IMG/VR virus record: IMGVR_UViG_3300046782_000441
Coordinates: 1-37,056 of that record
Reading direction: 5' to 3' (one strand)
Origin: a virus
Length of the DNA stretch: 37,056 nt
A program made the position numbers and the translations under genes. Below the pieces are notes generated by a model. That model made no database searches. It had not been told where the DNA came from and saw only the letters and a list, made by a program, of their open reading frames with translations. Of the stretch, positions 1 through 8,200 are shown one piece after another. The first letter of the stretch is position 1, and every line of letters begins with the position of its first letter.

Positions 1-127
1 TCGAGCGCCAGTTTGGCCACCTTCTCAGCCGGCGACATGAGAAAGAAGCGGTCGTTCTGCGGCGCGTCGGCGTTGTCCAGGAACTGGACCGCGGACAGCA
101 CGTTCGCATCCGACGCGACGGTACCGA
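1..127. repeat. Terminal direct repeat, left copy (assembly overlap of a circular genome)
   Basis: These 127 bases are identical to 36930-37056. Joining the ends restores a single uninterrupted capsid reading frame, so the repeat is best read as the overlap of a circular assembly rather than a biological repeat. 127 is also a common largest k-mer size in short-read assemblers. A true short terminal repeat or a circularly permuted packaged genome would look the same here. Confidence 0.93.
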
Positions 128-557
128 GCGTGCCAACGACCTGCGAAAAGCCTGCCACGTCGGTCGCCAGGGCCGTGTCAACGTCGCGTGCGAGCGCGTA
201 GCCAAGCTTCTGCTGGTACTCGTTCTGGACGTCGACGATGCTCTGCACCTTGACGATATCTTCGATGCCGAGAGCGGCGTAGGACCACAGATTCAGCGTG
301 ATGGTCGTCGCGGTTTCAGCCACCGTCTCGTAGACGATCGCCGTGTTTTCTGTTTTGGCTCGAGCGGCGAGGTTGCCAATGCTGGCGACCTTGACCGTTC
401 GGCCCACGCTGGCGTCGCTTTCGAAGCCGCGGTTGACCGACTTGGCGAAGAGCAGGTTGCTTTCCGTCGCGCGCAAAACAGCCTTCGACCAGATGTCCGG
501 CGAGAAAACACCATCCGCGATGGTCTTATCAACATATTCCAGTGCGCCCGTGGCCAT
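1..557 (-). CDS. Major capsid protein, N-terminal part (continues at 36929)
   Basis: This is the first 185 codons of the major capsid (coat) protein, which forms the icosahedral shell. The ATG at 557 is preceded by a strong purine-rich ribosome site (AAGGGGG) about 8 bases upstream. The frame runs off the left edge and continues at 36929-36632, giving 284 residues in all. The length, the alanine/threonine-rich sheet pattern (for example ALGIEDIVKVQSIVDVQ) and a position just after the scaffold gene are typical of HK97-fold coat proteins. The assignment rests on context and general character; I see no diagnostic catalytic motif. It is followed by a head-tail gene at 36629. Confidence 0.85.
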   Translation of the reverse strand, partial: MATGALEYVDKTIADGVFSPDIWSKAVLRATESNLLFAKSVNRGFESDASVGRTVKVASIGNLAARAKTENTAIVYETVAETATTITLNLWSYAALGIEDIVKVQSIVDVQNEYQQKLGYALARDVDTALATDVAGFSQVVGTLGTVASDANVLSAVQFLDNADAPQNDRFFLMSPAEKVAKLAL

Positions 558-587
558 TGGAACTACCCCCTTCGGTGGTACCTGTTG

Positions 588-1490
588 CTAGTGTTGGGTG
601 AGGGGGATGCTCCGCGTTGGCCTGTGGCGCACCCCCGGTTTCGGTCGGTTGTTCTCGTCGAACAACGCGTCATACTCTGCGAGTGACATCGCGGCAATCT
701 GTTCGTCTGTCACTTCTCGGACGCGACTGGGGGTACCGGAGTCACGCTCGGGGACAGGCTCGTCGCCGTTGAGTTCAGCCATCAAAGACTTGCGAAGAGC
801 AGACTCGCGCTTCTGGAGCTCGAGCTTGACCCGCGCCTCTGAGACAGCCTCCATGTATTCTGCCACTCCTTCGGCGTAGCCCTTGCCCACGCCGAACGCT
901 TTGCCGGCGACCTCCTTCTGGATGGCCTCCGGCAGGTTCTTCTGGAAGGCGACCACGCCGTCCATAAAGGGACCCGCGGCCTGGGCGGCTTGCTGCGACG
1001 CGAGCTGGCTTTGCAACTCGCGCTGAGTCATCTCGCCCAGCGTGTACAGGTCCCCTGACGCCGCAGCGTCCAGCTTCGCTTTATCTTGTGCTTCGCGCTC
1101 TTGCTTCGCCAGGAGCTCCCGGGCACGACGATCGCCGATCTGCCCGATCAGGCCCGAGACGACATCGTCTTTCTCGAATTGGTCCCGCGGCAGGTTCTTT
1201 GCGAGGAGCCGCAGGGCTTCGGTCGGGTCCTTGGCATCGCGGACCGCGTCGAACCACGATTGGTCGGCCGCGGGTTCCGCCTGCTCGGGTTCGGATCGGG
1301 CGGCGTCGGATGCCTCTTCTGCTACCGACGCCGCCTCGTCCACGGCTGGAGGGACGGCCCCTGCTCCAGCCGTCTCGCTTGCGCGAGCCCTGGATTGCCC
1401 CCGAGATCGTGCGGGCGGAGTGTGAGCAGGTGCCGGCTCGTCGTCGACCAGGTCGGGGTGGACCGAGTTGTTCCAGTCGCTGGTCGTCAC
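588..1490 (-). CDS. Capsid scaffolding protein
   Basis: 300 residues. The N-terminal third is low-complexity and acidic (Ala, Glu, Pro, Ser; roughly residues 15-75). It is followed by a charged helical region rich in Glu, Lys, Arg and Gln (about 95-250) and a short basic tail. This composition and the position immediately upstream of the capsid gene are the usual signature of a podoviral scaffold, which guides shell assembly and then leaves or is degraded. The GTG start at 1490 overlaps the stop of the 45-residue gene before it. No protease domain is visible, so processing would need another enzyme or simple exit. Confidence 0.75.
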   Translation of the reverse strand: MTTSDWNNSVHPDLVDDEPAPAHTPPARSRGQSRARASETAGAGAVPPAVDEAASVAEEASDAARSEPEQAEPAADQSWFDAVRDAKDPTEALRLLAKNLPRDQFEKDDVVSGLIGQIGDRRARELLAKQEREAQDKAKLDAAASGDLYTLGEMTQRELQSQLASQQAAQAAGPFMDGVVAFQKNLPEAIQKEVAGKAFGVGKGYAEGVAEYMEAVSEARVKLELQKRESALRKSLMAELNGDEPVPERDSGTPSRVREVTDEQIAAMSLAEYDALFDENNRPKPGVRHRPTRSIPLTQH

Positions 1491-1624
1491 TTCTTCTTCG
1501 CCGCCGCCTTGCGCTGCGTGCTGTATGCCGCCGCTACGGCCTGCTTTACGGGTCGACCAGACTTGACCATCTCGCGGATGTTGCTCTGAAACGCGGCCTT
1601 ACTCGCTGACTTCTTGAGCGGCAT
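1487..1624 (-). CDS. Small basic virion-region protein
   Basis: A 45-residue, lysine-rich protein starting MPLKKSASKAAF and ending in a lysine run, with a central helix containing SGRPVKQAVAAAYS. Very similar short basic proteins (MPLKKGxS...SNIRE...GRPxKQAVAIA) are a familiar small family next to scaffold or capsid genes in many phages. Function is unknown. Its stop overlaps the GTG start of the scaffold gene, and its ATG lies just after the stop of the gene at 1627, which supports it being real. Confidence 0.75.
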   Translation of the reverse strand: MPLKKSASKAAFQSNIREMVKSGRPVKQAVAAAYSTQRKAAAKKK

Positions 1625-1626
1625 GC

Positions 1627-2682
1627 CTATCTCCGAATCGTCCCGACGGTGTTGGGCGCGTTGAACTGCGGGAGCGTGTTCTTGATCTGCGTCAGCGCGT
1701 CAGTCGGGTCGATCCCGTACTTCTCCTGCATAGATTGCAGGATCAGGTTCTGCGTGGTTGGCGTGCTGCTGAGAAAGCTACGCGAGTCGAGCTTGTTCGG
1801 GGTCGGCGTCGCGTTCAGCCAGGACTGCGCGGTCGTCTGGTTCGCGGTCGGGTCCTTGATGTCGTCGATGAGCTGCTGCAAGTAGCCCATGCCGCCCTGC
1901 GTGTTGCCGCCCGTGGTGCCAACGCCCGCAACCGTGGTCGGCGCCTGAAAGCTCGCTGTCGGCAAGCCCTGGAGCACACGGCCCGCCTGGCCGAGCACTT
2001 GCGCCTGGCGGAACGGATTCGCTTGCAATCCCGCCGCGGCGGTGATAGCGCCCATCTGCTGGGTGTACGCCTGCTGCTGCGCCGCGAGCGTCGTCTGATT
2101 CGCCAGCGGCGCCTGACCGGCGTTGCCGTACAGGTTGGCGTACTGCTGCTGCGCCGCGAGCGTCTCCTGACCCTGACCGGTGCCCTGCTGCAGCCCGTTC
2201 GGCGTGACGTAATACCCCGTCAGGCCCGCGTTCTGCGCGGCGATGTTCTGTGCCTGCAGCGAACCCGCCAGTGTCGGCGCACCCTGGTACTGACCCGTCA
2301 GGCCAGCCTGGCTGATCAGCAGGTTCTCGTTGAAGCGACGGATGTCGTCCTGGAACTTCTGCGTATCCAGCCCGAAGGTCTGATTGAACTGACGGATCTG
2401 CTCAGCCAGCGCGTCCTTGTTGCCCGATGCTGCCGCGCCGAGCAGTTGCTGCACGCCCGTAGCTAACTGCGACGAATTAGCCGTGCTGTTGGTCGTGGTC
2501 GTATTGGTCGCACCGCTCGAGACATTCGGGTTGGTGTTGACACCGAACGTACCGCCGCCCTGCTGCTGCGACAGCGACGCGCCCGTCTGAGAAGCCGCGC
2601 TCTGTTGGGCATCCGCGAGGGAATTGCCCTGGACGGTGATGCTGCCGCCATGAACCGTATCGGGAAGGGTGTAGGAAGCCAT
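1627..2682 (-). CDS. Putative internal virion protein, Gln/Ala/Asn-rich
   Basis: 351 residues, extremely rich in Gln, Ala, Asn, Thr and Gly. The N-terminus has an NTTTTNSTANSS stretch near residue 60, and the middle (about 75-230) consists of long Gln/Ala helices with repeated LAAQQQ elements. No enzyme motif is visible. In podoviruses, proteins of this composition between portal and scaffold are usually ejection or internal virion proteins that leave the capsid with the DNA. That role is inferred from position and composition only. A small gap of 2 nt separates it from the 45-residue gene downstream. Confidence 0.6.
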   Translation of the reverse strand: MASYTLPDTVHGGSITVQGNSLADAQQSAASQTGASLSQQQGGGTFGVNTNPNVSSGATNTTTTNSTANSSQLATGVQQLLGAAASGNKDALAEQIRQFNQTFGLDTQKFQDDIRRFNENLLISQAGLTGQYQGAPTLAGSLQAQNIAAQNAGLTGYYVTPNGLQQGTGQGQETLAAQQQYANLYGNAGQAPLANQTTLAAQQQAYTQQMGAITAAAGLQANPFRQAQVLGQAGRVLQGLPTASFQAPTTVAGVGTTGGNTQGGMGYLQQLIDDIKDPTANQTTAQSWLNATPTPNKLDSRSFLSSTPTTQNLILQSMQEKYGIDPTDALTQIKNTLPQFNAPNTVGTIRR

Positions 2683-2688
2683 GCTGGT

Positions 2689-4509
2689 CTATCCGCTACT
2701 CGCTAACTGTGGCGCCGCCGCGGGGGCGATAAAGCCCATAAAGCGCGGATCACCGAACGGCACCGTTCCGGCGATGCCCGCTGGCAAGAGCGTCCCGGGA
2801 GGCTGTTGCGGTTGCTGCGGTTGAAAACGCGGGTCGTACGGTGCCTGAAACCCCGTCGCCGGCTGGATCGGCGCGATCGCCGGTACGGCAGCGACTGCCG
2901 GCTGCGCGACGGTCGGTGGTGCGACCACCCCGCCCTGCTGCTGGCTGGCGTTTGCCGCGTCCGCGGCAGCGTGCAACGGATGCAGCACCCCTCCGTTCAT
3001 CTGCTGGTACTTGTCCAGCATCTGGCCGAGCGTCGCGATCGCCGCCTGCGTCGTCGGATCATGCACGTTGCTGTTCGGGTCGGCCGCCTGGACCATGCGT
3101 GCCGCGGAATCCATCGTCGACTGCCCGCCCATGAGCTCGGCGGTCCAGCCCGACAGACCCTGCACCAGGTTGGCGCCGACGTCGCCGGGGATGCTGGTGA
3201 TGTTCTTGTTCTGGAGCGCGTTGCCCAGGATGCTCTGGAGCGTGCCCGTCGCGGCCTGGACACGCTGTTGCAGCAAGCTCGAGCCCGTCTGGGCATTGCC
3301 ACGCGTATTCGCCAGGATGTCGCCGGCTGCCGTGGTTGCCGTCTGGTTCTGCGCAGTCGTGGCGTTGGCCCTCGCCGTCTGCGCGTTCATGACGTTCACC
3401 GTGCCCGTGAGCAGGTCCTTCGCGTCGGCCATGCTCATCTGCTGCGCGTTGACCTTGACGCCCACCTGGTCCATCAACGCCTGCATGGCATCGTTGGCCA
3501 TCACGCGGTTCTGGTTGGGCACCCACTGGATTGAGCCGTCCGGCTTCAGCAAGGGAATGGTGGGCGAGATCAGATCGGGCGTGAGTTGCGTCGGCTTCTC
3601 GCCAACGTAGTTCTCGTTCGGGTCCTTACTGACGACCTGGCCCTTGTCGTCGAGCACGATGCGGAACCTGTCGGTCGGACCAGTGCCATACACCGCGACC
3701 GGCTTGGCGTCCTTGTCCTTGACGAGCTCGGCGATCGGCTGGAACGTGCCGTCGACGACCGTGCCGCCCTGCTGCTTCCCCGGTTGGCCAGGGATGTCCT
3801 GCCAGATGACGTTGCCAGCCGGCGTTGCCGCCGCTGCTGGCGCCTTGCGGGATGCACCCGTCGGCTTGTTCGACGGCGTCCCGTCTGGGCTGAGGGTAGT
3901 GACAACTTCGATCTCATTGGCGGGGTTGCTGGGGTCGGGGATCCAGCGCGCGCCGCCCACGTTCGTCGGCCCGGCGGCGGGCGGGGGAGCCGTGAGCTGA
4001 TGGAAGCTGTTGTCGCCGGTGTCGACCATGCCGACGACCTTGCTCGGGTCGCGCGGATCGGGGATCGGCTTGAAATTGCCAGAGGGCGAACCACCGACCT
4101 TCTGATTGGGCAGATCCACGACCGTGTTTGAGTTGTTGGGGTCGATCAGTTTGACTGCAGGAGTGGTCGTGTCCTCAGGTGGAATGACCTTGCCCTGGGC
4201 GTCGATACGCTGCAGTTGCGACAGCGGAGCACCCTTGTTGGTAGACGGCGAGACGTCCTTGGGCCCTTCCTCGACGCTCCAGGACACCTTCCCGGTTGGC
4301 CCCTCAACGCTTACGGCGCGCAGCACCAACTGGCGACTACTCTTGCCATCAGTGATGGTTGCGAGCCAGCGGCCGGTCGGCGTTGGCTTCTGCGCTCCCG
4401 TCACGTCGGTCGCCATCTGCGTCTCGGCAACCGGATCGCCCACGGGGCGCCAGCCGGGACTCGTCTGCTGGATGATCTGATCGAGACCCAGCCCCTGGTC
4501 GTTAGGCAC
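2689..4509 (-). CDS. Putative large internal virion or ejection protein
   Basis: 606 residues starting with GTG at 4509, preceded by a G-rich stretch that could serve as ribosome site. The N-terminal half is a series of short beta-like segments rich in Asp, Pro, Thr and Gly (for example IPDPRDPSKVVGMVD). Residues around 340-500 are Ala/Gln-rich helices, and the last 90 residues are Pro/Gln/Ala-rich. No catalytic motif is seen. Position and composition suggest a structural, probably internal virion protein acting with its downstream neighbour. The gene starts about 30 bases from the promoter of the opposite-strand pair at 4618-5209. Confidence 0.55.
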   Translation of the reverse strand: MPNDQGLGLDQIIQQTSPGWRPVGDPVAETQMATDVTGAQKPTPTGRWLATITDGKSSRQLVLRAVSVEGPTGKVSWSVEEGPKDVSPSTNKGAPLSQLQRIDAQGKVIPPEDTTTPAVKLIDPNNSNTVVDLPNQKVGGSPSGNFKPIPDPRDPSKVVGMVDTGDNSFHQLTAPPPAAGPTNVGGARWIPDPSNPANEIEVVTTLSPDGTPSNKPTGASRKAPAAAATPAGNVIWQDIPGQPGKQQGGTVVDGTFQPIAELVKDKDAKPVAVYGTGPTDRFRIVLDDKGQVVSKDPNENYVGEKPTQLTPDLISPTIPLLKPDGSIQWVPNQNRVMANDAMQALMDQVGVKVNAQQMSMADAKDLLTGTVNVMNAQTARANATTAQNQTATTAAGDILANTRGNAQTGSSLLQQRVQAATGTLQSILGNALQNKNITSIPGDVGANLVQGLSGWTAELMGGQSTMDSAARMVQAADPNSNVHDPTTQAAIATLGQMLDKYQQMNGGVLHPLHAAADAANASQQQGGVVAPPTVAQPAVAAVPAIAPIQPATGFQAPYDPRFQPQQPQQPPGTLLPAGIAGTVPFGDPRFMGFIAPAAAPQLASSG

Positions 4510-4537
4510 GTTTTCCGCCCCCCCGTCTGGCTGGCAC

Positions 4538-4543
4538 TATACT
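4538..4543 (+). promoter_or_regulatory. Candidate promoter -10 for the plus-strand gene pair
   Basis: TATACT lies 75 bases before the GTG at 4618. There is no convincing -35 at the right distance. A 6-bp stem (GTCCCG at 4564-4569 with CGGGAC at 4585-4590) sits in the predicted leader. A similar CTATACT is found at 20870-20876 ahead of another plus-strand gene. Confidence 0.45.
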
Positions 4544-4617
4544 CTCGCGCAACTCACGAAAATGTCCCGCGCCGCGCGAACGGCCGGGACGTCGACACCG
4601 AGAAGGATTGATTCCCA

Positions 4618-4809
4618 GTGCAGCCTCAGTCTACCAATCACAACCACCCCGAGCTCGAGCGACGACTCGATGAGTCCTTCGACATCCTGCTCGAGGTCCG
4701 CGATATCGCGCGCGGGCTGCGCGGTCATCTGGTCACCGTCGATGAACGCCTCACGCGCATCGAAGACGCGATCCGTCGCATCACCCCCAACGGGCATGCA
4801 CAGCACTGA
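4618..4809 (+). CDS. Small coiled-coil protein of the plus-strand insert
   Basis: 63 residues starting with GTG at 4618, with AAGGA about 11 bases upstream. The body is one amphipathic helix with heptad-like leucines (LERRLDESFDILLEVRDI, then LVTVDERLTRIEDAIRRI), typical of a short coiled coil. It overlaps the following membrane-protein gene by 14 nt, so the two are probably translated together. It lies on the strand opposite to all surrounding structural genes. Function is unknown. A peripheral partner of the membrane protein, as in superinfection-exclusion or other lysogen-expressed modules, is an inference. Confidence 0.6.
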   Translation: MQPQSTNHNHPELERRLDESFDILLEVRDIARGLRGHLVTVDERLTRIEDAIRRITPNGHAQH

Positions 4810-5209
4810 CCGCACCGGCTTCGGTTTTGCAGCCGTGTTCATCGGCGGCGTGGCCGCGGCGCAGTTTGGACGACCAGGTCGCCAGGAAGACATCGCCGTG
4901 ATCATGGGCATCGCCATTGCCGTGATGGCCGTGATTGCGATCAGTTTCGATGGCGAACGAGCCGTGCCCCCCTGGAAAAGGGCTGCTATTGAATGGCGAC
5001 GGTTGAAGTCGTACCTCATCGGAGTTCTCGCGACTGTGCCGTTGATCGTCTGGATCGGCGTGGCGCTGAGCCTGAACAACGAATGGGGTGTGGTCGTGTT
5101 TTTTGCCCCCTTCGTCGTGGCCGTGCTGGGACTCGTGTACCTGTTCATCATCGATCCACGCCTGCTCCGTCGCCGTCTGATGCGCGAGGAGTTCAAAGAC
5201 GACATTTAG
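4796..5209 (+). CDS. Multi-span membrane protein of the plus-strand insert
   Basis: 137 residues from the ATG at 4796. Four hydrophobic stretches are visible: near residues 8-20, 34-50 (VIMGIAIAVMAVIAISF), 74-92 (LIGVLATVPLIVWIGVAL) and 98-120 (VVVFFAPFVVAVLGLVYLFI). They are separated by short charged loops, and the tail is basic then acidic. No known family is recognised. Its stop codon interleaves with the stop of the giant convergent gene (TTAG at 5206-5209), so the insert fits with no spare sequence. A role at the host membrane during lysogeny is a guess from topology and orientation. Confidence 0.65.
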   Translation: MHSTDRTGFGFAAVFIGGVAAAQFGRPGRQEDIAVIMGIAIAVMAVIAISFDGERAVPPWKRAAIEWRRLKSYLIGVLATVPLIVWIGVALSLNNEWGVVVFFAPFVVAVLGLVYLFIIDPRLLRRRLMREEFKDDI

Positions 5210-8200
5210 CCGCCCATCCCAATCGGCACCGGCACCCGCTTCGCCCGGCCCTCATCAAGTCGCCGCCTGATCTCCGTCTCGCTCAGCGATTGCAGCAACT
5301 CACCGCCTGCCTGCATCCTCCCACGTTCGACCGCACGGGAGAGCGCCCGCTGCTTGCCGAGTTCGTCCGCATTCTGGTAGTCCTTGTCGGCCATCACCGC
5401 CTGCACGTTGCGTTCGATATAGCCGCCCGCCTTTTCATTGACGGTACGCTGCTCCGCGGGCGTCAGGTCGACGTTGCGTACCGACGTGGGGGGCTCTCCA
5501 ACATCCGCTCCGTAGCGCAGCAACTCCGCCAGCACCACATTCGACCGGACCTCAGTTGTTCGCAACGGGTTGAGTGCTCCCGCACCAGACTGTTCGTTGG
5601 GAATGGGTCGGCCGAGTTGATCCTGCGCTACCGGCACGTTCTGGCGCAGGCCCGGCAGACGCGCCTGCACGCTTTCGGAGAGGTACTGCCCAAGTCCTTC
5701 CTTCGCTTTCGTTGGCTGCCGCATGACGGTGTCAGTCGCCTGACCGAGCGTGTTCAACGCCGAGCCATACGGCACCAGCGAGGTGATGAATTGCCCGAGC
5801 GATTGGCCGCCATAGCGCTGGGGGTCGTCGAACGCTTTCCACAGTGTCCCCACCCCCTGCAGATACGACTGCTCGGTCACCAGCTTCGCCGTCCGCTTGC
5901 CCTCGTCGACCAGAACCTCAACCGGCGAGGCGCCAGTCTTCGCGTACTGTTGCGCTTCCGCCACCCCTGCTACCGCAGACAATGACTCGGCGATCGGCCC
6001 CCAATTGGAATAGCTGACGTAATGGTCGCCGATCTTCACGCTGTACGGCTGCCACCCCTGAGCTTTGAGCATGTCGCGTTTTTCAGGATCATCAGGACCC
6101 GCTCCGGTAATCAGGCCGTCCTGCGCCTTCGTGTAGAAGGCATACGTCAGGGCTGAGCCCATCAGGTTGTCACCGAAGCGCTCGCCGAGCGGCACCAGTC
6201 CCTTGTCGGCACCCTCTTGGACAGTAGAGCGCGCCAGTTGTTCGCGCAGATTGCTCCTCGTCAGCGGACCATATTTCCCGCGGGCGACGTCAATGGCCGT
6301 ACCGACTGCTCCCACCGGGGTACGGTCGACTCCGCGCGCCGCGATGTGGTAGACGGTCCGCAGGAACGGTAAGACAGCATTCCCGAGAACTGGTACACGC
6401 TGGACCTCAGAGAGCGCGTTCCCCAATCGACCCATGTCGCCGTGGTAGACCATCCGCTCCGCGATAGCGTTCGCTTCCTTGAGCATGTCCCGCGAAGGGT
6501 TCGCCATCAACTCGGCGACGCGTTCCTTCCAGGCAGCGCCACCGAGTCCTTCCTTCGATGCCATGACACCCGCGCGGCGACCGAGGGCCATCGACTGCGC
6601 GAGCGCTGAACCCCACGCGTCGCCGGCGGCGAGCATGCGTGAGGGAATATCGATCGCGCCTGCCACGGCCTTGCCCACCGGGTTGCGCACGCGTGACGCG
6701 AGTGTATTTGGCAACTCACCTGCCGCGAGCTGCTCCTGCGTGAGTCCGTGCGTCCACGTATCCATGAACGCGCGATTACCCTTGCCCAGGCCGGCCACCA
6801 GGCCGCTCAATTCGGGAGCCAGTTCTTCGGGTCGACCGCGGGCAAAACTTGCCCCAGTGTCTCGCGCTAACCGCCAGGGAATCTCGAGCGCGTTGCCGAT
6901 CGCGTTGACTTCGACGGTACGCGGCCCACTGAGCATGCTGTTGTAGCGCAGGGCTTTCAGCCAGTCGCCGACTCCCGCGGGTGGATTCTTGATACCTGCC
7001 CAGAAATTCGCCATCTGCAACGGACCCGCGCCGCTCTGCACCAGCTCGTTGTAGTGCTGTACTGCCTCGAGCGCGTTGTCCCGGCCGCCGAGTGACTTGT
7101 AGATCTGCGTAATCGCTTCGCCCGGCGGGAGATCGACCAGGCGCGTGGCGGCCTGCCAAGCCTGGCCCGCACGCCCCCACTCGGCACGATTGCCCTCCAT
7201 CACACTGATCAGGGCTTGCAACTTGTCACCCTCACCGACTGACCGCGCCACCAGTCGGTCATCCACAATACCGTTCGCGGCTGCGTCGCTGACCTGTTTG
7301 GCGAGGTCGTTGACGAGTTGCGCCTGAGCGGTGACCGTGTTACGCAGGGCGCGGGTCTCCTCAGTGTTGAAGATCTTGCCGGGCTGACTTTGCGCGATCC
7401 AATCCTCGACCTTTCGCCCGACCTGGTCAGCCATCGCTTCGGCTTGCGCGTTCGGGATGACGCCGCGGCGTTGCTCGGCAGCGAAGTCAGTAGCTCGAGC
7501 GGCGTCCTCGATGGTGGGCTGCAGCCACTCGGGGAACTTGTCGAGGCGCAGACGCGCGACCTCGGCCGCATCGGGGCCTGTCGACGCAACTCGCCTAGCC
7601 GTTTCGCTCGGCGCGCCGAGTCCTGTCGCATCGGGCGCTGCCGGCACCGTCGACAGCACCTCACCCCGCGGTCCCAGGATCTGAGTCCCTCCAGGAGCAG
7701 GCTCTTCAGCACCAGGGCGCGAAGGTGGGCGGCCCGTCTCTCCAGGTCGACCGAAGCCTTCGCCCGTCATCGCGACCGCCTGAGAGGTCAGCAACGTGCG
7801 CGTGGCCTCCGCAACATCCGCATCGGCAACCGGCGCACCACGGTTCATTTGCTCGAGGATCGCGCGCGCGGTGTCCGCCTCGGGCGTGCGCAGCAACTCG
7901 TCCTGGCTCAGCAGGTCCGGGCCGCGCGCCATGCCGAGCGCTCCACCAAGCACCGGCGCATTGGCGATCGCCTCTCGAGCTCCAGCCAATGGAGGATTGG
8001 CCTGGTTCTCGGCGATCGCTTGCGCTGGAGCTGACGTTGAGATCGCAGTGCCGGCTCGGTTCAGCGCATCGAGCGCACCCTGCGTATCGCCCTGGAGCAG
8101 CGCGTCTTTCGCTTCACCAATCGACGGCAGCACCGCGGGTCCAGTCGGCTCGGCGATGCCACCCGCGGGCTGACCCGTGAGCTGCGCGCTGCCTGGTTCA

